The notes beneath the pieces are model-generated. The model was not told where the DNA came from. It did no database searches and saw nothing but the letters and a program-made list of their open reading frames with translations. From contig MABC01000045.1 of NCBI GenBank assembly GCA_002162925.1, positions 17,803 to 81,802 on the forward strand: a DNA stretch of 64,000 nt. The letters are read 5' to 3'. Positions within the stretch are counted from its first letter, which is position 1. Each line of letters opens with the position of its first letter. The position numbers and the translations under genes are program-made. Source of the stretch: Thalassotalea sp. 42_200_T64. Lineage in GTDB: Bacteria; Pseudomonadota; Gammaproteobacteria; Enterobacterales; Alteromonadaceae. Shown here piece after piece: positions 41,333 through 49,785 of the stretch.

Positions 41333-41884
41333 ATGATCACTAAAATAAATATCCTGCTCTATTTAACCACAATCGCCACTTCAGTGTTGCTTATCGCTTG
41401 CACCTCAAATATTGACACTGACTATAACGATGAGTTTGATTTTACTCAGGTTAAGAGTTATGGCATTTTCCCGCGCGAGTCAAAGTTTACCGAGTTGCAA
41501 AGAATGAGTGACTTTCAACGCAACCGCATTGAATTGGCGATAGAAAATCAAATGGACGGCCAGGATTTTGAATATAAAAACTTCGAACAGGCAGACGTTA
41601 TCGTCACTTATTTTCTGGTGGGAAACAGTTTAGGGGATTTGCAAAAATACAATAAAGGGGTGATGGCCTGTTTGGCTTGTAGTCAAAAAGAGCAAGCGTC
41701 TTTAAATGCCGGGATTCGACGTTCAATGTTGGTTATCGACATCTTGGACAGTGACAAAAAACGTTCCGTTTTTCGGGGTTTTATCAAGGTAGATATTAAA
41801 GAAAAGAATACCAGTGAAGAAAATCAGGCGGAAACGGTGCAAGCGGTAAAACAAATTTTATCGCAATTTCCACCGAAACAGTGA
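41333..41884 (+). CDS. DUF4136-type lipoprotein
   Basis: A 183-residue lipoprotein with lipobox L-L-I-A-C (Cys about 23), followed by N-I-D-T-D-Y-N and F-D-F-T-Q-V-K-S-Y-G, the start of the DUF4136 domain. The A-D-V-I-V-T-Y-F and F-R-G strands also fit. The function of the family is unknown; it sits at the outer or inner membrane facing the periplasm. Confidence 0.85.
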   Translation: MITKINILLYLTTIATSVLLIACTSNIDTDYNDEFDFTQVKSYGIFPRESKFTELQRMSDFQRNRIELAIENQMDGQDFEYKNFEQADVIVTYFLVGNSLGDLQKYNKGVMACLACSQKEQASLNAGIRRSMLVIDILDSDKKRSVFRGFIKVDIKEKNTSEENQAETVQAVKQILSQFPPKQ

Positions 41885-41983
41885 TTTCCAAGAAACACTG
41901 AGTTGAGAAAACGAGTAGGGTCTTGCTATAATGGCCCAAAATGAAAGCGCACGCTTTAGAGTAATACCAATACAGGCAATTTA

Positions 41984-42310
41984 ATGACATTTCCAAATGA
42001 TGAAAACGGTTCAGTTTTAGCTGAAATGCAAGAAGCAGGCATCGACTTGTCACAACCGGTTATTGTTGAATTTTTTCAATTATTTGAACAGCAAGATAAT
42101 GCCAATGCCTTGGCTCAACATATAACCAATAGTGAGATGGACGTTAAAGTTAATGTTCACCCAGACCAAACGCCGAATGTTTGGGATGTAGATTGTCAAA
42201 TTGAAATGATCCCAAGTTATGACAATATTGTTGCCATGGAAGAAACCTTTGAAAAGCTAGCGAGAAAATTTGATGGCTACAACGATGGTTGGGGCGTTCA
42301 TTATGCATAA
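41984..42310 (+). CDS. rraB: RraB-family regulator of RNase E activity
   Basis: A 108-residue acidic protein with the RraB pattern: F-P-N-D-E-N-G-S-V-L at the N-terminus, I-V-E-F-F-Q-L-F-E in the middle and G-W-G-V at the C-terminus. RraB binds RNase E and changes the degradosome and mRNA decay. Its 3' half is overlapped on the other strand by the remnant of a truncated TRIC-channel gene. Confidence 0.88.
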   Translation: MTFPNDENGSVLAEMQEAGIDLSQPVIVEFFQLFEQQDNANALAQHITNSEMDVKVNVHPDQTPNVWDVDCQIEMIPSYDNIVAMEETFEKLARKFDGYNDGWGVHYA

Positions 42311-42599
42311 AACGTTTCGGCACCAGTTTCGGTTCACGAATCAATAAAATGGTGATCAGTGAGGTAAAAAATATCGCCACTACATACTCGGTTTGCACGG
42401 TCCAAAATACTGGAGCACCTAAAATGATGTCTCTGATTGTACCACCACCGACAGCAGTAACGGCGGCTAAAACCATCACCCAAAATGGGTCTAAACGATA
42501 GCGCCCGGCTAATAATGCCCCGGATAATGCAAAGACTATGACCCCAAAAATATCGGCAAAATAAATAAACGTACTTATTGGGTTGTCACTAGGTACCAT
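42150..42599 (-). pseudogene. TRIC/UPF0126 cation-channel gene, 3'-truncated into rraB
   Basis: The first ~100 residues are a clear YicG/YadS-type channel repeat (F-A-D-I-F-G-V-I-V-F-A-L-S-G-A-L-L-A-G, A-V-T-A-V-G-G-G-T-I-R-D, three membrane segments), ending at V-P-K-R-F-M. Intact family members are about 205 residues with a second copy of this repeat. Here the second repeat is absent, and the frame runs on as the antisense of rraB, giving 50 unrelated polar residues. The junction falls at the rraB stop codon, so a deletion has removed the 3' half. A half-channel product is possible but unlikely to work. Confidence 0.8.
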
Positions 42600-42612
42600 G
42601 GGTTAAACTCTG

Positions 42613-43017
42613 CTATTGCTCTTGGTTTACTGTCGGCAAATTGGCTGCTTGCCAACCATTCATATCACCAACCAGATGACTTACTTGGTGAAAACCACTG
42701 TCTTGCAATAGCTTAATCGCGATGCCTGCCCGTCGCCCCGAGCGGCAATAGACCACGATGTTTTTATCTTTATATTGCTCAATCGATGATATTTTATCGC
42801 TCAGCTGAAGATGGGAAATATTGACCGCACCCTTGATATAGCCGGCTTGATATTCTTCAGCACTGCGCACATCGAGTAATAACCATTCTTCATTTTCTTG
42901 CTGCATGCTCAGTAACTGCTGCTGCTCGACTTCAGCAGGGAGTGCCGCAATATATGGCTGATAAGTACAAGCCGATAGCAAGGCAATAAATAGTAAAGCT
43001 AGACATTTTTGTAACAT
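42613..43017 (-). CDS. Rhodanese-domain lipoprotein
   Basis: A 134-residue single-domain rhodanese exported as a lipoprotein: lipobox L-L-S-A-C (Cys 17), domain motif L-L-L-D-V-R-S-A-E-E-Y, and the active loop V-Y-C-R-S-G-R-R with its catalytic cysteine. It would handle sulfane sulfur in the periplasm; related PspE-type proteins act on thiosulfate in vitro. Lies 13 bases after the truncated channel gene on the same strand. Confidence 0.88.
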   Translation of the reverse strand: MLQKCLALLFIALLSACTYQPYIAALPAEVEQQQLLSMQQENEEWLLLDVRSAEEYQAGYIKGAVNISHLQLSDKISSIEQYKDKNIVVYCRSGRRAGIAIKLLQDSGFHQVSHLVGDMNGWQAANLPTVNQEQ

Positions 43018-43073
43018 TGAAACTCCTGATTTTAAACTGATATATGCTCAATATAGCTTACATTACAGGCTAT

Positions 43074-43105
43074 AAAAAATCCTAAAATAATATTTTAGGA
43101 TTTTA
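43074..43105 (-). terminator. mtnN terminator
   Basis: On the minus strand AAAATCCTAAAATA / TATTTTAGGATTTTTT forms a long stem ending in a T-run, 26 bases after mtnN. A second hairpin (AAGTTAACC...GGTTAACTT, 43111-43138) covers the mtnN stop codon. Confidence 0.7.
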
Positions 43106-43130
43106 TTCATTAAGTTAACCTTCGTTTCGG

Positions 43131-43841
43131 TTAACTTAATGATTTACCTTTTAAATCATTTAACATATTGATCACCAGCTCAGAAGAATTCACTGACGCG
43201 GTTTCTAAATAGGCTTCAAATGAGGTCGGTGATTCTTTACCTGCAATATCACTCATTGAGCGAATTACCACAAACGGCAGGTTAAACTGGTAACAAGTTT
43301 GGGCAATTGCCGCACCTTCCATTTCAACGGCAGCCATGGTGGGGAAGTTTGCTCGTGCTTTGGCAATATCATCATCTTTGGTCATGAAGGTATCGCCCGT
43401 GGTAATTAACCCGGTTAAGGTTTGAATATCCACTAATTTATCGATGCCTGATTGTGCTGCGGTAACTAACGTAGGGTGCGGGAGAAATGCTGCCGGCATG
43501 CCCGGTAATTGACCAATTTCATAGCCAAACGCGGTAACATCTACGTCGTGATGACGAACTTCCGAGCTGATCACGATATCACCCACTTTTAACGATTGTT
43601 CAAAACCACCAGCAGAACCGGTATTGACGATGTAATCTGGGCCATATTTTTCAATCATTAGTGCTGTTGCCAAAGCTGCGGCAACTTTACCGATACCAGA
43701 CTGCACTAAGACGACGTCTGTGCCTTCTATTTGACCGGTAAAAAAGGTGTAACCGGCATGTTGATGTTCTGCAAAGTTTTCCAGTTTTGCTTTTAAAATC
43801 GCAACTTCCGGCTCCATCGCGCCGATAATACCTGCTTTCAT
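43131..43841 (-). CDS. mtnN: 5'-Methylthioadenosine/S-adenosylhomocysteine nucleosidase
   Basis: A 236-residue nucleosidase starting M-K-A-G-I-I-G-A-M-E-P-E-V, the canonical N-terminus of MtnN/Pfs. The frame is open 12 codons earlier, but ATG 43841 fits the family. Other marks: G-S-A-G-G near residue 77, A-V-E-M-E-G-A-A (catalytic region) and R-S-M-S-D-I-A. It removes adenine from MTA, SAH and 5'-deoxyadenosine, the last being a by-product of radical SAM enzymes such as ThiC. Confidence 0.95.
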   Translation of the reverse strand: MKAGIIGAMEPEVAILKAKLENFAEHQHAGYTFFTGQIEGTDVVLVQSGIGKVAAALATALMIEKYGPDYIVNTGSAGGFEQSLKVGDIVISSEVRHHDVDVTAFGYEIGQLPGMPAAFLPHPTLVTAAQSGIDKLVDIQTLTGLITTGDTFMTKDDDIAKARANFPTMAAVEMEGAAIAQTCYQFNLPFVVIRSMSDIAGKESPTSFEAYLETASVNSSELVINMLNDLKGKSLS

Positions 43842-43926
43842 TAGTGCTACTCTTAGATTAGTAAATAATTGTCGCAATTATAGAGCGAAATTATGGCAAT
43901 TACATTAAATAATATTGGCTCTTAGT

Positions 43927-44673
43927 CTAATAATAAATGGGTTGGTCGTGTTTGGGGATATGGATCAAATTTAAGTTGGCTTGTCGTGCTCTGTTTACTG
44001 CCAGCTGGCTGGCCGAAGCTAAACTTATCAGCGTACCTACGTTGGCAATTATCGCTTTGTGGACTAATTCAACGGAGCAACGGCTGGTGACTAAAAAAGC
44101 CAATTCACCCGTTGGCTGTACTTTCATTTGTAGTTTGCAACCGATAAGTTTATCTAAGGCATTGTGTCGGCCAATGTCTTCTCGACAGGCGATTATTTTA
44201 TTATTTTGCAATAAAAATGCGGCATGCATGGCGCCAGAACTTTGGCCTTGTGTTTGCCATGATAGTAATTGTTGTTTTAATGCTAAGACACTGGCTGAGT
44301 CTGGCACTTTGCTGCGGATTAACGGCGTCAGCTTTGGCATCGCTTGTGCAAGTGAAATGACTCCACAGATACCACAGCCGCTATTGCCTTGGATTTGTCT
44401 CCCTGCCGCTTGCAATTTTGATAAACACCGATTGGCAATTTGCACGTTTACCATGGCAGTGAGCTCTGCAGAATTGATGCTGATGTCTAGGTCGTGGATA
44501 TCATAAGTATTGGCAATCACGCGCTCGCTGAACAAAAAACCAAAGGCAAAATCTTCAAGGTCGTTTGGGTTTAACATCATCACCGCATAGTCAATATTAT
44601 TGATGGTGATCGCCACCGCGTACTCTTTTACCAGCAACTTGGTATTCGATAGATCAGCTACATGTTTTTCCAT
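43927..44673 (-). CDS. fdhD: Formate dehydrogenase sulfurtransferase FdhD
   Basis: A 248-residue FdhD: the active-site loop C-G-I-C (within N-S-G-C-G-I-C-G), R-E-D-I-G-R-H-N-A-L-D-K and the C-terminal T-S-R-C-S-V-E-L-V-H-K. It passes sulfur from IscS to the molybdenum cofactor of formate dehydrogenase. No formate dehydrogenase gene lies in the window, so its client is elsewhere. It is the last gene before the GC-rich island. Confidence 0.93.
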   Translation of the reverse strand: MEKHVADLSNTKLLVKEYAVAITINNIDYAVMMLNPNDLEDFAFGFLFSERVIANTYDIHDLDISINSAELTAMVNVQIANRCLSKLQAAGRQIQGNSGCGICGVISLAQAMPKLTPLIRSKVPDSASVLALKQQLLSWQTQGQSSGAMHAAFLLQNNKIIACREDIGRHNALDKLIGCKLQMKVQPTGELAFLVTSRCSVELVHKAIIANVGTLISLASASQLAVNRARQANLNLIHIPKHDQPIYY

Positions 44674-44956
44674 AATCTCAATCGTTGTGCGTTATAGCAA
44701 GTTGACTAAATATACCAAACGACATAAATACTGCCCATTGTTAGACAAATCTAAACAGATAATGAAATGGTAGCTGTTGACCCATTGTAGCATTAGGGCA
44801 ATTTATTTTAACTTTTTTGATTAACTAACCTGCCATATTAACTTTCTTCTCTGAGGGCAGGACACCGCCGAATCATTGTCAACTGTTTATCCACAATCGA
44901 GCATTGACCCTCGCCCTGTTTCTATAGTGGACTGAAAACGCAGAGCATTATACTAA

Positions 44957-44972
44957 TGGCGCGATTTATGCT
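44957..44972 (+). promoter_or_regulatory. Candidate sigma-54 promoter, oxidase copy 1
   Basis: TGGCGCGATTTATGCT has the RpoN arrangement (GG, 10 bases, GC). It is conserved at the same position in copy 2 (51717), though the surrounding leader has diverged. An overlapping sigma-70-like pair (TGGACT, 15 bases, TATACT) is also conserved, so which polymerase form is used cannot be settled. The 444-base gap from 44674 holds no gene. Confidence 0.45.
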
Positions 44973-45117
44973 CACTATGATTTGAAATTTAAAATTAGGT
45001 AAGTAAGGTTGCAACACAGTAAAAATGATCAGTGCGATGACTCGCTGGGCTAGAAAAAACGAAGTTTTGGTCTAAACTATGGAGTGCAAAACTCATGTTC
45101 AACTGAGGAATGAAATT

Positions 45118-48100
45118 ATGAATTCAATCCGCACCCTTAAGGGAATAGCAGTCCGAATAATGCTTCAGCTCAAGGTGTATCTGGGGACGGGATTTCAGCA
45201 TGAACAATATAGACACGAGATGAAGTCGGCAACACTCAGTCGGCGAAGCCGCATAGGCCATGTCATTGCCCTGGCATGCTGCTGTTTGCTGGGCATACAC
45301 CCGGGCCAAGCCCTAGCCGAAGAGGAAATCGTGATTCAGTCCGTCGGCAACAGCCCTGTGGATGAAACAGATCCGGCGCTCACCGCCGGGGAACGTGGCG
45401 GTTTCAGGGGGGCGTTATGCGATGTGCCGACCGATGGTGCCACTAGCCCGCTCTTTGACGCCCAATCCTTTAGCCAGCAGATGCTGCGCTTTGAGGAGTT
45501 CGGCACCAGAAAACTCGAAGGACCATGTCCCGCTGGCGATTGTCCGCTGACGCTGCCAGTGCCAATCAACGCCTATAGCACGGTAGGTAGCGCGGCGCTG
45601 GACAACTTTTTAAATCAGCGTATTCATCCCTTTCCCACTGAGCAGCGCAATAATAACGTCCTCAACCCCTGGCAGCCGGCCATCGAGAGCATGCACACGG
45701 GACCATTGCAACCCCTGACGCCGGGGGCGCCGACCAGCTACGCCGATGGCAGACCACCGGGAGCGCAATACGGCCATCAGCGTTGGCAGGAATTTTTTCC
45801 GCAGGTCTATTTCGAGTCGGCGATCGCCGGCGCGCGCGACAGCCGCGGCGCTCGCGACCAGTACCAGAAGCATCAATACAGCTTCGGCGAGTTCGGCAAG
45901 GGGCCTGACGGAGAATCGGGCACCAGTGACGACGGACTCTATCATAATACCACTGGGGTGCCGGGATTTGAGGGCACTACCGCTGGCATCCCCATCAGGT
46001 TTCATCCCAATATGCCGGTGCAGGATCCCCAGTCGCTCTGGACCTTCGACGGCACTCTGCCGCCGAAGCTGCTGATGGCACGCTACGGTGAACCCATACT
46101 GTTTCGCAATCATGACGCGCTGCCGATCAAGTTCGAGGCCAACCGCGGCTTTGGCAATCACTTCATTACCACCCACGAGCACAATGGTCACACACCGGCC
46201 GAGAGTGACGGTTATGCCAATGCCTTCTTTCTTCCCGGTCAGTTTTATGATTACCACTGGCCGATTATCTTGGCCGGACAGGATTCGATAAACACCGATG
46301 CCACAGATAAGCGGGCCTCAAGCCCCTGCATTCCAGGGGAAACCATGGTGATCAGCAAAGCCGGCGCGACTCCGCCCACCTCATACACCAAGACAAATGT
46401 GACCTGTCCGGCCGAGGGCCGTATTAACATTCCCGGTGACTGGCGCGAAACCATGAGTACCCACTGGTTTCATGATCATATGCTCGACTACACCGCCCAA
46501 AATGTCTACAAAGGCAATGCGGCCATGATGAATTACTATAGCGCGCTTGATCGGGGCAACGAGTGCGTGGAAGACGACGTCAACCTGAGGTTGCCCAGCG
46601 GCTGTGCCATGGGTCCGCACAGTTGGGGCAACCGTGACTATGATGTCAACCTGGAAATAGCCGGTAAGGCTTGGGGCCAGGATCCCGCCGCCTATACCGG
46701 AACCACGGTGGCTGATACCCGCGGCCAGCTCTGGTTCGCCACCTTCCAGGATGACGGCTTCCTCGGCGACCGGATGACAGTTAACTGGCTCTACGATCCC
46801 TACTTAGAGGTCCGTGCACGCCGTTACCGCTTCCGCATCCTCAACGCCCATGTGTCGCGCTTCTTTCGGATTGCCTTGGTTGTTAGGCGAGCCGATGGCA
46901 ACGGCGAGTTTACCGGTGAGACGGCGAATGCCTCCTATGATCGGGTGCCGTTTCATATGATCGCCAACGACGGCAATATCATGGAGCATGCGATACCGTT
47001 CGATGGCAGCATGGATCTCGATGCCGATGGTAAGACGTTGGATCACTTTGGCATTCTGCCGACCCAGTCGATCGCCGAGCGCTATGACATTATCGTCGAC
47101 TTCAGCCAGTTTGCCCCGGATGCCCCAGGCAATATCAGCCAGTTTGGCACAGAGCCGAAGCTCTACATGGTCAACCTGCTGGAACATGAAGATGGCAGGA
47201 ACCCGGTGCGAATGGTGCCTCTGGCCGAGATATTGGCCGGCGATTATGACGATTGTGACACCATTGTTGGCAAGTTCCTGGAGCTGAGGGTCAAACGATA
47301 TAGCGGCACCGATCTAAGCATGAACCCCGCCGACTATGTGCCGGGTAAAAAGAAGATGATCCCGCTGCCCGAGATCACCGAACAGGAGCTCGCCAATGCG
47401 CATCACCGGACCTTTGTCTTCGGCAGAGGCGCCGCCACCGACAAGGAGCCGGTGACCATCACTCAGGCCAGTTTCACCGACAGCCCGGCACCGAGTCAAG
47501 CCGGCAATAACTTTCCGTTTGAGGTCAACGGCGAAGGGGTTAATCATACCGAGTTCGAGCAACAGCCCGAAGAGGCCAATAAACCCTGGGGCATTGCAAC
47601 CGATGGCAGTGATATTACCTTGCCGATGGATCCACGTCGGCTCTCGGCGGCGCCCAAGCTGGGGGATTTTGAGATCTGGCATCTGCAAAACGGTGGTAAT
47701 GGCTGGAGCCACAATGTCCACATTCATTTCGAGGAGGGACGGATCCTGACCCGTGATGGTGAGGCGCCCCCCGAGTGGGATAAGTGGGCCCGTAAGGATG
47801 TTTACCGCATCGGTCCCATGGACGACAGTGGCGATGAGGTCACTCTGGCCATCCGTTTCCGGGAGTTTGCCGGTACCTTCATGGAGCATTGCCATAATAC
47901 CCAGCACGAGGACCATTCGATGTTGTTGCGCTGGGACATCGAGAACCCGGGCCAGCTTAAAGCCTTCCTGACACCGGAGCCGCAGTGGAATGGCTGTACC
48001 TACACCGAGAGCTTCGAGCTGCCAACCGCCAGTGCAGTGCGGGCGGCACAGGTTGGCGATGTCGAGGCGGCGGATGACTTCCTTAATGATCACGAGGCAA

Positions 48101-48537
48101 GCGAATTGCTCTGTCCACCGGGCGTTACAACGGCCTGTCCTGGGACTCCTGATGGAGTCGTACTGGAACTGACCTTTACCGGCATCGTCAATGAGAGCGG
48201 ACGCATCCGGATTATGGGCAATATTGGCGCCGGCAATCAAGCCACCGCGCCTGGCCTGCAGTGCCGTACGAAACCCGACGGAGAATTTCGCTGTCGCGGC
48301 AGGGGACTGACCCCAGGTGATACGATCACGGTGACAACCTCGGGGGCAGCGCCAGAGCCAGCAACGATCACAGGTATGGTCGATCAACGCGGACGCATTG
48401 AAATCACTGGCAACGTCGGAGCCGGCAATCAGGCCAGCGCGCCGGCTCTGCGCTGTATTACCGATCCCCGCGGCGACTTCCGTTGTCGCGGCAGGGGGTT
48501 GACCCCAGGGGACGCAATCACGGTAACCGGGAGCTAA
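45118..48537 (+). CDS. Secreted large multicopper oxidase, copy 1
   Basis: A 1139-residue multicopper oxidase. All copper ligand sets are visible: H353-E-H355 (followed by N-G-H), H449-W-F-H452-D-H454, H865-N-V-H868-I-H870 and H924-C925-H926-x3-H930-x4-M935, giving one type 1 and one trinuclear centre with a Met axial ligand. A long N-region with an Arg pair (S-R-R-S-R-I-G) precedes a signal-peptide core ending A-L-A-E-E, so Tat export is possible. The tail (about 1019-1139) has two copies of a ~55-residue domain with F-R-C-R-G-R. Large MCOs of this class (MofA/McoA) are linked to Mn(II) oxidation. ATG 45118 matches copy 2 and follows GAGGA. Confidence 0.9.
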   Translation: MNSIRTLKGIAVRIMLQLKVYLGTGFQHEQYRHEMKSATLSRRSRIGHVIALACCCLLGIHPGQALAEEEIVIQSVGNSPVDETDPALTAGERGGFRGALCDVPTDGATSPLFDAQSFSQQMLRFEEFGTRKLEGPCPAGDCPLTLPVPINAYSTVGSAALDNFLNQRIHPFPTEQRNNNVLNPWQPAIESMHTGPLQPLTPGAPTSYADGRPPGAQYGHQRWQEFFPQVYFESAIAGARDSRGARDQYQKHQYSFGEFGKGPDGESGTSDDGLYHNTTGVPGFEGTTAGIPIRFHPNMPVQDPQSLWTFDGTLPPKLLMARYGEPILFRNHDALPIKFEANRGFGNHFITTHEHNGHTPAESDGYANAFFLPGQFYDYHWPIILAGQDSINTDATDKRASSPCIPGETMVISKAGATPPTSYTKTNVTCPAEGRINIPGDWRETMSTHWFHDHMLDYTAQNVYKGNAAMMNYYSALDRGNECVEDDVNLRLPSGCAMGPHSWGNRDYDVNLEIAGKAWGQDPAAYTGTTVADTRGQLWFATFQDDGFLGDRMTVNWLYDPYLEVRARRYRFRILNAHVSRFFRIALVVRRADGNGEFTGETANASYDRVPFHMIANDGNIMEHAIPFDGSMDLDADGKTLDHFGILPTQSIAERYDIIVDFSQFAPDAPGNISQFGTEPKLYMVNLLEHEDGRNPVRMVPLAEILAGDYDDCDTIVGKFLELRVKRYSGTDLSMNPADYVPGKKKMIPLPEITEQELANAHHRTFVFGRGAATDKEPVTITQASFTDSPAPSQAGNNFPFEVNGEGVNHTEFEQQPEEANKPWGIATDGSDITLPMDPRRLSAAPKLGDFEIWHLQNGGNGWSHNVHIHFEEGRILTRDGEAPPEWDKWARKDVYRIGPMDDSGDEVTLAIRFREFAGTFMEHCHNTQHEDHSMLLRWDIENPGQLKAFLTPEPQWNGCTYTESFELPTASAVRAAQVGDVEAADDFLNDHEASELLCPPGVTTACPGTPDGVVLELTFTGIVNESGRIRIMGNIGAGNQATAPGLQCRTKPDGEFRCRGRGLTPGDTITVTTSGAAPEPATITGMVDQRGRIEITGNVGAGNQASAPALRCITDPRGDFRCRGRGLTPGDAITVTGS

Positions 48538-48584
48538 AAACTGTGATTGGCTGAGTCAGAGGACTCATGCCTTACCATGGTCCG

Positions 48585-48611
48585 GCAGGGGCACGACAGG
48601 CGAGCCCCTGC
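48585..48611 (+). other. Intercistronic hairpin, unit 1
   Basis: GCAGGGGC and GCCCCTGC pair perfectly around an 11-base loop between oxidase and SCO genes; a smaller GAGTC-AGAG-GACTC hairpin precedes it. In copy 2 the loop bases changed but pairing is kept (ACGGC-AT-GCCGT inside GCAGG/CCTGC), so the structure seems to be selected, perhaps for mRNA processing or unequal expression. Confidence 0.6.
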
Positions 48612-48656
48612 GGCCCATTTCCAATGATAACCATCATTTCGCAAGGAGTCTTTGTC

Positions 48657-49637
48657 ATGCGCAATTATATTTTAGTCAGCCGGGTGGTGCTTGCCGCCCT
48701 TTTTCTGGTGAGCGCCATGAACCTGACAATCAGGCCGGCAGCAGCCGCAGGCGGCAACTACTTTCCCAACATTCCCCTTATCACCCATAATGGCAAAAAG
48801 GTTCATTTATACGATGATTTGCTCAAGGATAAAGTGGTCGTTATCAACTTTATTTATACCAGTTGTCCAAACAGCTGCCCGCTGGAAACCGCTCGTTTAC
48901 GTGCGGTACAAGAGCTGCTTGGAGATCGTGTTGGCCGGGATATCTTTATGTATTCCATCACCATAGATCCCGAGGTCGATACCGTGCAAGTCCTCAACCA
49001 CTATGCCGATAAATTTAACATCGGGCCCGGTTGGCTATTCCTTACCGGCAAGGAAGATGACATTATTTTGCTGCGCAAAAAACTTGGCTTATATATGGAT
49101 GAAATCCAGAATGGTGATGATCTGGATCATAATCTCACCATGATCGTTGGCAATGAGGCAACCGGCAAGTGGATCAAGCGCTCGCCGTTTGATAACCCCA
49201 AAGGGCTGGCGAACCTCATCGGTTATGATCTTTTTGATGGCATGGTACCACGCAAGGGGGCCAAGAGTTATGCCAGTGTCCCCGAAGTGTCCAAGCTATC
49301 ACGCGGACAATATCTTTATCGCACCCGCTGCATCGCTTGTCATACCCTGGGACTGGGGGACGGGCTCGGACCGGATTTATTGGGAGTAGTAGACAAGCGG
49401 GACAGGACATGGCTTGCCCGATGGCTTAAAGTTCCGGATAAAATGCTGGCAGAGAAGGATCCTATTGCGATGAAGCTGTTTGCCCAATACCAGGAGCTGG
49501 CCATGCCGAATCTACAGCTCAGCGATATCGACGTGGCCGCGCTGATCGACTACATGGCCGCCGAAAGCCGCCGCATCGCCATGACGAATGTCGAGGCTGC
49601 TGTCAAGGACGAGCCGGACAACCACAAACACCACTAA
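48657..49637 (+). CDS. SCO-cytochrome c fusion protein, copy 1
   Basis: A 326-residue exported protein in two parts. Residues about 35-200 are a SCO1/SenC thioredoxin-fold domain with the copper-binding C70-P-N-S-C74 and the distal H158 (D-H-N-L). Residues about 215-310 are a cytochrome c domain with C-I-A-C-H (from 225) and an A-M-P-N-L methionine ligand. SCO proteins deliver copper or reduce thiols for cuproenzyme assembly. Fused to a cytochrome and next to an oxidase, this one probably loads or re-reduces copper sites, or takes electrons from the oxidase. I start at ATG 48657 with AAGGAG upstream, followed by a clear signal peptide; the upstream open frame is the hairpin region. Confidence 0.9.
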   Translation: MRNYILVSRVVLAALFLVSAMNLTIRPAAAAGGNYFPNIPLITHNGKKVHLYDDLLKDKVVVINFIYTSCPNSCPLETARLRAVQELLGDRVGRDIFMYSITIDPEVDTVQVLNHYADKFNIGPGWLFLTGKEDDIILLRKKLGLYMDEIQNGDDLDHNLTMIVGNEATGKWIKRSPFDNPKGLANLIGYDLFDGMVPRKGAKSYASVPEVSKLSRGQYLYRTRCIACHTLGLGDGLGPDLLGVVDKRDRTWLARWLKVPDKMLAEKDPIAMKLFAQYQELAMPNLQLSDIDVAALIDYMAAESRRIAMTNVEAAVKDEPDNHKHH

Positions 49638-49785
49638 AGTCCCGTCAAGGCGTTGCGGGAGCCGGCCTGGCTGGTAGGTTTTACCTCTTGCTCAGACAAT
49701 CCCTGATCTGGTTTGCACAACAGCAGCAGGCACTTGTGTTTCATCTTAAACTTTTCGAAAACAGTTGCGTAATACGCATGAATAG

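Larger units (their letters stand above)
44790..49688 (+). repeat. Duplicated oxidase unit, copy 1
   Basis: A unit of about 4.9 kb, homologous to ~51555-56450, contains ~330 bases of upstream DNA, the multicopper oxidase gene, the intercistronic hairpins, the SCO-cytochrome c gene and ~50 bases beyond. Coding lengths are identical in both copies (1139 and 326 residues) and long stretches of DNA are identical. The leaders and C-terminal domain are clearly diverged, so the duplication is not fresh. Edges are approximate. Confidence 0.9.

Noticed and set aside
43927..44506. A 189-codon plus-strand frame opposite fdhD
   Set aside because: The minus-strand frame carries clear FdhD motifs; the opposite frame is Cys/Trp-rich and unlike a real protein.
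45610..46257. A 215-codon antisense frame inside oxidase copy 1, also present in copy 2
   Set aside because: Shadow of a well-supported sense gene; composition follows the sense codons.
47314..48387. A 357-codon open frame antisense to the first oxidase
   Set aside because: It mirrors the GC-rich third positions of the oxidase, has no ribosome binding site and has a counterpart opposite copy 2 (53787-54872) only because the sense genes are homologous.
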